Shown here: positions 58,077-64,000 of the stretch, one piece after another
Position numbering within the stretch: position 1 is the stretch's first letter
How the letters are laid out: each line of letters starts with the position of its first letter
Translations under genes and position numbers: made by a program
The notes under the pieces: generated by a model
Told to the model about the DNA's origin: nothing
Seen by the model: the letters and a program-made list of their open reading frames with translations, nothing else
Databases searched by the model: none
NCBI GenBank assembly: GCA_038203955.1
Contig: JBBRDK010000003.1
Coordinates: forward strand, 1-64,000
Direction of reading: 5' to 3'
Length of the DNA: 64,000 nt
Source: JALYUA01 sp038203955
Lineage (GTDB): Bacteria > Acidobacteriota > Thermoanaerobaculia > UBA5066 > Gp7-AA6

Positions 58077-58486
58077 CCCTTCTCAAACTTCGCCAGCCTT
58101 TCGTAGAGCCAGTCCTTCATCGGGCGGACGGGCTGGTCCGGCAATCGGAGCTGGTAGGGCTTTCCGGATTCCTGGGAATGGGACGCGACTCCTTCGATGA
58201 AGTCACGGACCGTCTGGACGCGCTTCCCGGCCATCATGAGCTTGAACTTCAGGTGAGAGACCGCCTTCGAGGCCGGATATTCCTCACCGTTGCGGATGAA
58301 GACGCCCCGGGAGTTCCGAACCTCTTCGATGAGCCAGTCGATCCTCTTCTGTTCGGCCGCCGGCCGCGACGCGGCGAGTGCGGCGGCGGCGAAGAGAAGC
58401 AGGACGGCCATTGTCGCGATGGTCCGCCTTACCGACATTGCCTCAGACGTTGTCGCGGAGAGTTGCTCTACCGTCATGGCATCCAT
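58055..58486 (-). CDS. DUF5329-family exported protein
   Basis: A 143-residue protein. ATG 58486 has AAGGAG close by, and a second ATG at 58438 would start nearer the signal segment (ATMAVLLLFAAAALAAS). The mature part shows RIDWLIEEVRNSRGVFIRNGEEYPASKAV and KFKLMMAGKRVQTVRDFIEGVAS, with SGKPYQLRLPDQP. This matches DUF5329 proteins, which are small exported proteins of unknown role with an FIRNG/SxSGKPY pair. It overlaps the transporter 3' end by 11 nt and lies 53 nt before the third PLD gene, same strand. Confidence 0.8.
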   Translation of the reverse strand: MDAMTVEQLSATTSEAMSVRRTIATMAVLLLFAAAALAASRPAAEQKRIDWLIEEVRNSRGVFIRNGEEYPASKAVSHLKFKLMMAGKRVQTVRDFIEGVASHSQESGKPYQLRLPDQPVRPMKDWLYERLAKFEKGASGVKR

Positions 58487-58539
58487 CGCTCCTTCTCAGC
58501 GCGAATCCGGCGCTCCCGCCCCCCGCCTACCGCCTTCCG

Positions 58540-59814
58540 TCAGTAATACGGCTCCCAGATCCAGAAGACCAGCTCGGCGAGCCGCTGAACCAGGCCCCGT
58601 TTGTCCCACGCCTCATGGGTGATCTCCTGGCACCGCTTCCTGTCGTCTTCGAACATCGCCTCCATCTTTCGGGCGAAGCCCCGGTCGTAGAACGCGAGGC
58701 TTTCCTCGGCGTTGCGGCTCATCGAGCGCGAGTCGAAGTTGATCGAGCCGATCGTCGAGTACAAACCGTCCACGACCATCGTCTTGTTGTGCATCATCGT
58801 GCCGCGGTATTCGTAGATCTTCACTCCGCCCTTCAGGAGCTCTCCGTAGTGAAGCCACGAGGCAAAGCGGACCATCGGGAGATCGATGTGCCGCCCGGGC
58901 ACCATCACCTGGACGTTCACCCCGCGCTGCACCGCGGCCACGAGCGCCTCGCGCACCTGTTTGTCGGGCAGGAAGTAGGCGTTCTGGATGTCGATGCTCT
59001 TCGCCGCGGACTGGATCGCGACGTAGTACAGCATCTTGGCAAGGGATGAAGAGTCGCCCCGCGACGACTTGATGGCCTGCGCCTGGATGGACGCCGCATT
59101 CTCGATCTTCGGATAGAAGCCCTCACCCGCGAGGATCTCTCCCGTCGTGTAAGTCCAGTCCTCGCTGAAGATCGCCTGCATCTGCGCGACGACCGGGCCC
59201 ACCACCCGCACCTGCGTGTCGCGCCACTCGTTCGTATTCCGCGCGTTTCCCAGCCACCGTTCGTCGATTCCGAGTCCTCCCGTGTAGGCGATCCGGCCGT
59301 CGACGACGAGGATCTTGCGGTGCGTGCGCCGGCTGACCTTGTAGATGGTGAAGAGACGCACCGGCCGGTACTTGCGCACGTGAACGCCGGCCTTCTTGAG
59401 CTCGGCCTCGAGACCCTTGAGCTTGCTTCCCCACGCGTCGATCAGGAAGCGAACCTCGACCCCTCTCTTCGCCGCGTCGATCATGGCGTCGGCAAACTGG
59501 CGGCCCGCGCGGTCCGGCTGGAAGATGTACGTCTCGAGATTCACCGTTTTCTTCGCCGCCCGGATGTCGCGCGTCATCGCGGGAAAGATCTCGTCTCCGT
59601 TCTTCAAAAGCTCGGCATCGTTGCCTCCGACCATCGCGGTGCCGAGCGTGTCCATCGAGCGCCGGAACGACGGATCGTCGACCGTGAAGGGATGGTCGAA
59701 CTTGTAGACATCCCGCTTCTCGGACCCCACGATGTTGGTGATGAACGTGCAGCCGGAAGACGAAAGGCCGCAGACGAAGAGCAGAAGGAGCGGCGAGGCG
59801 AGGAAACGGCGCAT
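58540..59814 (-). CDS. Phospholipase D-fold lipoprotein (cardiolipin-synthase-like), copy 3
   Basis: A 424-residue protein with a lipoprotein-like signal (MRRFLASPLLLLFVCGLSSSGC). Both HKD motifs are intact: THRKILVVDGRIAYTGG near residue 195 and MHNKTMVVDGLYSTIGSINF near 335. This copy should be catalytically competent, unlike copies 1 and 2, whose first motif has Arg. It is closest to copy 1 across the whole length (for example VDGRI, GLGIDERW, SINFDSRS and an xFWIxxPYY-like C-terminus). It is likely periplasmic-side membrane phospholipid exchange, but the substrate is unknown. Confidence 0.9.
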   Translation of the reverse strand: MRRFLASPLLLLFVCGLSSSGCTFITNIVGSEKRDVYKFDHPFTVDDPSFRRSMDTLGTAMVGGNDAELLKNGDEIFPAMTRDIRAAKKTVNLETYIFQPDRAGRQFADAMIDAAKRGVEVRFLIDAWGSKLKGLEAELKKAGVHVRKYRPVRLFTIYKVSRRTHRKILVVDGRIAYTGGLGIDERWLGNARNTNEWRDTQVRVVGPVVAQMQAIFSEDWTYTTGEILAGEGFYPKIENAASIQAQAIKSSRGDSSSLAKMLYYVAIQSAAKSIDIQNAYFLPDKQVREALVAAVQRGVNVQVMVPGRHIDLPMVRFASWLHYGELLKGGVKIYEYRGTMMHNKTMVVDGLYSTIGSINFDSRSMSRNAEESLAFYDRGFARKMEAMFEDDRKRCQEITHEAWDKRGLVQRLAELVFWIWEPYY

Positions 59815-59953
59815 TGGTGCCGCTCGTATTCAAGAAGTCTGCCCGTACGGCAAACCCGTTATCCGTGAGCGGATTACCTCGCCCGCGCCCCCGGCCGGCC
59901 TCGGAGAGCTGAACAGGGACCGGACAGCGACGATGTTTGATTAGGATCCGCCT

Positions 59954-60670
59954 GTGAACGAAGGATCCCGCGTTGCGCTGGTCACGGGGGCGACCCGGGG
60001 AATCGGACGCGCGATCGCGCGGCGGCTGCACGCCGACGGGTTCGAAGTGGTCATCTCGGGCCACACCGTCGACTCGACGCGCCGCGCGGTGGAGGAGTTC
60101 GACAAAGAGGGGCTCAGGATTTCAGGCCGCGCCGCGGATGCGCGCCGCGAGGATGACCAGAAGGCTCTCGTCGAGTTCGCGGGATCGAAACGGGGGCGGC
60201 TCGACGTCCTCGTGAACAACGCGGGGATCGGAGAGTTCGGTCCGGTCGACAAGCTCGACCCGGAGCGGTTCCGCGACGTCCTCGAGACGAATCTTTTTGG
60301 CCCTTTCTACGCCATTCGCGCCGCGGCCCCTCTGATGAAGAAAAACGGCGGGGGGTTCATCGTCAACATCGCCTCGCTCGCGTCCGTCAACGCCTTCGCG
60401 GGCGGCGCCGCGTACAACGCCTCGAAGTTCGGGCTCCTCGGCCTGTCCGAGGCCTCGATGCTCGACCTCCGCCACGACGGGATCCGGGTCGCCGCCGTCC
60501 TGCCCGGTTCGGTTGCCACGGAGTTCGGCGGGCACGGCGACCGGCGCGAGAGCTCCTGGATGCTGTCGGCCGACGACGTGGCGGAAGCGGTGTCCGACCT
60601 GGTCCGTTTCCCGGATCGCGCGATTCCCTCGCGCATCGACCTGCGTCCTTCGAGGCCGCCGAAGAAATAG
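59954..60670 (+). CDS. Short-chain dehydrogenase/reductase
   Basis: A 238-residue NAD(P)-binding SDR from GTG 59954. It shows TGATRGIG at residue 11, RAADARREDDQ near 58, NNAGIG near 87, NIASLAS near 135 with catalytic Ser, and the YxxxK pair in YNASKFGLLG near 150. The closest general type is the 3-ketoacyl-ACP reductase-like SDR (FabG family), but the substrate cannot be told. The gene is divergent from PLD copy 3 across 139 nt and followed by a heptamer array. Confidence 0.9.
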   Translation: MNEGSRVALVTGATRGIGRAIARRLHADGFEVVISGHTVDSTRRAVEEFDKEGLRISGRAADARREDDQKALVEFAGSKRGRLDVLVNNAGIGEFGPVDKLDPERFRDVLETNLFGPFYAIRAAAPLMKKNGGGFIVNIASLASVNAFAGGAAYNASKFGLLGLSEASMLDLRHDGIRVAAVLPGSVATEFGGHGDRRESSWMLSADDVAEAVSDLVRFPDRAIPSRIDLRPSRPPKK

Positions 60671-60693
60671 CTGTCAGCTGTCAGCTGTCAGCT
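60671..60693. repeat. Heptamer array (CTGTCAG x3)
   Basis: Three CTGTCAG units (GCTGTCA phase) between the convergent SDR and transhydrogenase genes. CTGACAG is the complement class seen at 18214. Confidence 0.9.
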
Positions 60694-62117
60694 TTTCTGC
60701 CAGCGGTCCCCGGCGGCATCGCCTCTCCGGGCGGAGGTCCGATCTTGTTGTACCCGTCGAGAGCGGCCACCTTGTAGCACTCGGCAAAGGTCGGATAGTT
60801 GAAGACGTTGTCGACGAAATAGTCGATGGTCCCTTCGAACGCCAGGACGGCCTGGCCGATGTGGACGAGCTCCGTGGCCGCCGACCCGATGATGTGAACC
60901 GCCAGGAATTTCCGGGTCTCGCGGTGGAACAGGATCTTCAGGAGCCCGTACGAGTCGCCCAGAATCGCTCCCCGCGCGATCTCGCGGTAGCGCGAGATGC
61001 CGATCTCGTAAGGGACCCCCGCCCTGGTGAGCTCCTCTTCGTTGGGGCCCACCATCGAGATCTCGGGCACCGAATAGATGCCGTAGGGAAAGAGGTGCGG
61101 CATCGACTTCGCGCGAACTCCGAACGCCGCGCACGCGGCGATCCGTCCCTGCTCCATGGACGTCGAGGCGAGCGAGGGAAAACCGATGACGTCCCCGGCG
61201 GCGAAGATGTGCGGCACGGCGGTGCGGTACTGATCGTCCACCACGATTCGTCCCCGGGCGTCCGTCGAAAGCCCGGCGGCGGGCAGGTTCAGCTCCGCGG
61301 TCGCCCCCACGCGGCCTATCGAATAGAGAAGCAGCTCGGAGATGATCTTCTTCCCCGACTTCAAGGTGGCCACCGCGCGGTGCGGCCGCTCGACTTCGAC
61401 GGACGCCACGTCCTCCCCCAGACGCAGCGTGCAATCCATGTCGCGCATCTTGTAGGCGAGGGCTTCCGCGATCTCGGCGTCGACGAACTCGAGCAGCCGG
61501 GGGCGCTTGTCCACCAGCGTGACCTCGACGCCGAGCGCCGCGAACATCGAGGCGTATTCGGTCCCGACGACTCCCCCGCCGACAACGGTCATCGAGCGCG
61601 GAATGGACTTCAAGGTCAGGATGCCGTCCGACGTGATCACGGTCTCGCCGTCCACGGAAACGCCCGGGGGCTCGGTGGGGGACGTGCCGGTCGCGATGAT
61701 GACGAACTCCGCGGTGACTTCGGCGCGCCCCCCCGGGGCGTCGATCATCAGCTTGTGCGGATCGGCAAAGGACGCCGCGCCGGTTACGACCGACACGCCG
61801 TTTCGCCGGAGCTGGTCGCGTATGACGTCCGTCTCGCGCGCGATCACCTTGGAGCACCGCGAGAGCAGGTCGTCCATCGTCATCGTGTCGCTCGAAAGGC
61901 AGGCGGACCCGTACGCGTCCCGGTGAAGAAACCCGGTCAGATAGAGCACCGCTTCGCGGAAGGTCTTGGAGGGAATCGTGCCGGTGTTGATGCAGACGCC
62001 CCCGACCGCCGTTCGCTTTTCGCAGATCGCGACCTTCTTGCCGAGCTTGGCGGCCTGGATCGCCGCCCGCTGCCCGGCGGGACCGGTCCCGATCACGACG
62101 AGATCGAACGCGGACAT
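60681..62117 (-). CDS. sthA: Soluble pyridine nucleotide transhydrogenase (SthA type)
   Basis: A 478-residue FAD flavoprotein of the lipoamide-dehydrogenase fold. It shows GTGPAGQRAA near residue 10 and GGVCINTGTIPSKTFREAV near 39. In disulfide oxidoreductases this loop holds a redox CxxxxC; here only one Cys remains and the second position is Thr, as in SthA, which moves hydride between NADH and NADP+. NAD-binding VVGGGVVGTEYASM is near 178, HIFAAGDVIGFPS near 310, and the C-terminal dimer domain has NYPTFAECYKVAALDG near 445. A few last residues come from the heptamer array. It diverges from the ion-channel gene. Confidence 0.92.
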   Translation of the reverse strand: MSAFDLVVIGTGPAGQRAAIQAAKLGKKVAICEKRTAVGGVCINTGTIPSKTFREAVLYLTGFLHRDAYGSACLSSDTMTMDDLLSRCSKVIARETDVIRDQLRRNGVSVVTGAASFADPHKLMIDAPGGRAEVTAEFVIIATGTSPTEPPGVSVDGETVITSDGILTLKSIPRSMTVVGGGVVGTEYASMFAALGVEVTLVDKRPRLLEFVDAEIAEALAYKMRDMDCTLRLGEDVASVEVERPHRAVATLKSGKKIISELLLYSIGRVGATAELNLPAAGLSTDARGRIVVDDQYRTAVPHIFAAGDVIGFPSLASTSMEQGRIAACAAFGVRAKSMPHLFPYGIYSVPEISMVGPNEEELTRAGVPYEIGISRYREIARGAILGDSYGLLKILFHRETRKFLAVHIIGSAATELVHIGQAVLAFEGTIDYFVDNVFNYPTFAECYKVAALDGYNKIGPPPGEAMPPGTAGRKADS

Positions 62118-62147
62118 CGGCGGAGTTTACCGCCCGGCCGCGTGCGA

Positions 62148-62153
62148 TAGATT
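62148..62153 (+). promoter_or_regulatory. Possible -10 box TAGATT for the ion channel
   Basis: TAGATT 10 nt before the ATG in the divergent gap with sthA; a transcript would be nearly leaderless. Confidence 0.28.
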
Positions 62154-62163
62154 CTGCGCCTCG

Positions 62164-63246
62164 ATGCAAACCCTCGCGATCGTCGGCGGCGTCCTGTTGA
62201 TCCTGACCGTGCTCTGGGACGCGTTCGAGACGATCGTCCTGCCGCGTCGAGTCTCCCGGCGCTTCCGGCTGACGAGGCTCTTCTACCTGGCCACCTGGGC
62301 CCCCTGGCGGTCCCTCGGGCTGCGGCGGCGCGCCGGAAACCCGCGCGAGAACTTCCTCTCGATCTACGGCCCCCTGTCCCTCCTTCTCCTGCTGGTGACG
62401 TGGGCGCTGGCGCTCGTCTTCGGTTTTGCGCTTCTCCACTGGGGCATCGGAACCCGGCTCATGATGCCGCGCGGGCTCCAGGGATTCGGGGCGGATCTCT
62501 ACTTTTCGGGAACGACCCTCGTGACGCTGGGCCTGGGAGACATCTCGCCCTCCACGCCGTCCGCCCGGGTTCTTACCTTCATTGAGAGCGGAACGGGGTT
62601 CGGATTTCTCGCGCTGGTCGTGGGGTATCTGCCGACCCTCTCGCAGGCCTTCTCCCGCCGGGAGACCAACATCGCTCTTCTGGACGCGCGGGCGGGTTCT
62701 CCGTCGACGGCCTCGGAGCTGATCCGGCGCCACGCGGGCGACCCCGACCGAGGCGAAAATCTGGGGGATCTTCTGCACGACTGGGACGTCTGGTCCGCGG
62801 ACCTGCTCGAAACGCACATCTCGTTCCCCGTGCTGGCCTACTACCGGTCGCAGCACGACAACCAGTCCTGGGTGGCGGCCCTGACCACCGTGCTCGACGT
62901 CTGCTCTCTCGTCATCGCGGGCGTCGAGAACGGGCCGTTGCGTTCGGCGCGCCTGACGTTCGCAATGGCGCGGCACGCCGTCGCCGACATGAGTCAGGTG
63001 TTCCACCTCGAGCCGGCCTCCCGCTCGGAGCAACGGCTTCCCGCGGGCGATCTGGTACGGCTGAAAGGTGTCATGGAAGCCGCTGGAATGGCGATGAGGG
63101 AAGATCCGGAGACCGAAGAGCGCCTGCGCCGGCTCATCGCGATGTACGAGCCCTATGTCGACGCGCTCTCCCGCCATCTGCTGATGCCGCTGCCGCAATG
63201 GGTCCCGCCGCTCGGCGCTCGCGACAACTGGCAGACGACCGCATAG
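62164..63246 (+). CDS. Two-TM potassium-channel-like protein
   Basis: A 360-residue protein from ATG 62164. An N-terminal hydrophobic helix (~4-20) is followed by two helices (~72-95 and ~137-160) framing a pore loop TTLVTLGLGDISPSTPSARVLTF near residue 118. The selectivity filter reads TLGLGD rather than the usual TVGYGD, so ion selectivity may be altered. The C-terminal ~190 residues are soluble and helical, with HDWDVWSADLLETHI and VENGPLRSARLTFAMARHAVADM, and carry no recognised RCK domain. The class is Ion_trans_2-like; the ligand or gating signal is unknown. Confidence 0.82.
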   Translation: MQTLAIVGGVLLILTVLWDAFETIVLPRRVSRRFRLTRLFYLATWAPWRSLGLRRRAGNPRENFLSIYGPLSLLLLLVTWALALVFGFALLHWGIGTRLMMPRGLQGFGADLYFSGTTLVTLGLGDISPSTPSARVLTFIESGTGFGFLALVVGYLPTLSQAFSRRETNIALLDARAGSPSTASELIRRHAGDPDRGENLGDLLHDWDVWSADLLETHISFPVLAYYRSQHDNQSWVAALTTVLDVCSLVIAGVENGPLRSARLTFAMARHAVADMSQVFHLEPASRSEQRLPAGDLVRLKGVMEAAGMAMREDPETEERLRRLIAMYEPYVDALSRHLLMPLPQWVPPLGARDNWQTTA

Positions 63247-63341
63247 CGGAACGGCGGAGATGGACCCCGGAAGAGCGGCCACGGAGAGGAGAGAAAAGGC
63301 TCTTCCCTCCCCGCGTTCCGGCGGCCCGAAGGGCGGCAGAA

Positions 63342-64000
63342 TTGCCTCCTGACCTCGCAAAGCGGCTCGCCTTCTATCTCGGCTGCGTCCTCGGCGGTGC
63401 GTGGTTCGTTTTCTGCTCCGCGGCGGGAACGATCTGGCTTCTCGTCTCGCCCGGAAACCGGCAGACCCTCTACTGGTTCGGCCGCGTTTTCTGCCGGGGG
63501 TTGACGCGCCTGATGGGCTGGAGGGTCGACCCGGACCATCCCGATCGACTCCGCGCGTTGCGGCCGTGCGTCATCGTCGGAAACCATCAGAGCTTTCTGG
63601 ACGTCGTCACCTTCGGCTCGATCTTTCCGCCCCGTACGGTCTCGGCGGGCAAGCGGGAGATCGGAAAGATCCCCGTGTTTGGCTGGTTTTACCGGCTCTC
63701 GGGAAACCTGATCATCGACCGCGCGCACGCGCGGAGCGCACTCGCGTCCCTCGAAGCGGCGGCGGATGCGATGCGAACGGAGAAGATCGCGGTCTGGTTC
63801 ATGCCCGAGGGGCACCGGAACCAGGCGGCGCGCCTTCTTCCTTTCAAGAGCGGCGCGTTTCGCCTCGCGATCGCCGCGCAGGCTCCCGTCATCCCCGTGG
63901 TCGCCGAGCCGCTCACCGCGATCGCCGACACGAATCGCCGCCTCGCCCGGCCGGGAACGTTGAGGGTCCGCGTGCTCGAGCCCGTGCCGACCGAAGGTCT
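63342..64000 (+). CDS. plsC: 1-acylglycerol-3-phosphate acyltransferase PlsC (3' end beyond window)
   Basis: At least 219 residues from TTG 63342; the gene continues past the window. One N-terminal TM segment (~12-35, CVLGGAWFVFCSAAGTIWLL) is followed by the acyltransferase box NHQSFLDVVTF near residue 83 (HX4D), a GKIPVFGWFYRLSG motif near 112 and FMPEGHRNQAARLLPFKSG near 158. The last is the FPEGTRS block, with His-Arg in place of Thr-Arg. Then comes APVIPVVAEPL. This enzyme adds the second acyl chain to lysophosphatidate. Similar sequences could be other lysophospholipid acyltransferases. Confidence 0.88.
   Translation, partial: MPPDLAKRLAFYLGCVLGGAWFVFCSAAGTIWLLVSPGNRQTLYWFGRVFCRGLTRLMGWRVDPDHPDRLRALRPCVIVGNHQSFLDVVTFGSIFPPRTVSAGKREIGKIPVFGWFYRLSGNLIIDRAHARSALASLEAAADAMRTEKIAVWFMPEGHRNQAARLLPFKSGAFRLAIAAQAPVIPVVAEPLTAIADTNRRLARPGTLRVRVLEPVPTEG

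Overview
This 64 kb window is a GC-rich, gene-dense bacterial chromosome segment with many overlapping start/stop codons and no phage, transposase or CRISPR array. The gene content fits a heterotrophic, Gram-negative-type acidobacterium, possibly Thermoanaerobaculia-like. The clues are lipoproteins, YidD, SmpA-like and DoxX proteins, many TTG/GTG starts, and large secreted proteins with a shared YWVF module. The taxonomic placement is an inference from style and gene content, not a database result.

Layout. Positions 1-14.7 kb are housekeeping: an adenosine deaminase fragment, an RDD protein, a DUF4097 adhesin-like protein, yidD, the conserved block pgk-tpiA-secG-tRNA-Leu (minus strand), gamma-glutamyltransferase, mtnA, tsaD, lepA, two tandem signal peptidases and a MerR regulator. 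From 14.8 to 27 kb come two thioredoxin-fold proteins, DoxX, a large secreted protein, purD, a fused homocysteine methyltransferase/MTHFR, a TPR protein, a WYL regulator facing two tiny overlapping genes, lipoproteins and a DnaQ-like exonuclease. From 27 to 37.7 kb there are two phospholipase D-fold proteins, a candidate sigma54-driven small RNA, glucokinase, a tandem pair of unknown paralogues, isocitrate dehydrogenase, and a minus-strand run (pirin, DoxX, DUF2071-like, methyltransferase) in which two consecutive genes carry single-base frameshifts. A 1010-residue sensor histidine kinase follows.

From 40.9 to 58.1 kb lies a nucleobase-degradation region. The reductive pyrimidine arm is preA-like dihydropyrimidine dehydrogenase, methylmalonate/malonate-semialdehyde dehydrogenase, beta-ureidopropionase, dihydropyrimidinase and a beta-alanine/AGXT2-type aminotransferase. 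The purine arm is a three-subunit xanthine dehydrogenase, a DUF6986 aldolase-like protein, uricase, 5-hydroxyisourate hydrolase, OHCU decarboxylase, allantoicase, allantoinase and an NCS1 transporter. Together they would take uracil/thymine to central metabolism and xanthine to ureidoglycolate plus urea. The last 6 kb hold a DUF5329 protein, a third PLD lipoprotein, an SDR, a SthA-type transhydrogenase, a two-TM ion channel and a truncated PlsC.

The most unusual feature is the intergenic DNA. More than twenty gaps carry tandem arrays whose unit is always 7 nt, although the unit sequence differs (TGAAAAC, CTCAACG, GGGAATC, GGCAGGC, CTGTCAG, CGCCGTA and others). Four copies of a dispersed ~80 bp element with core CCGCGGTACTCCGCGG are bordered by the same kind of heptamers.
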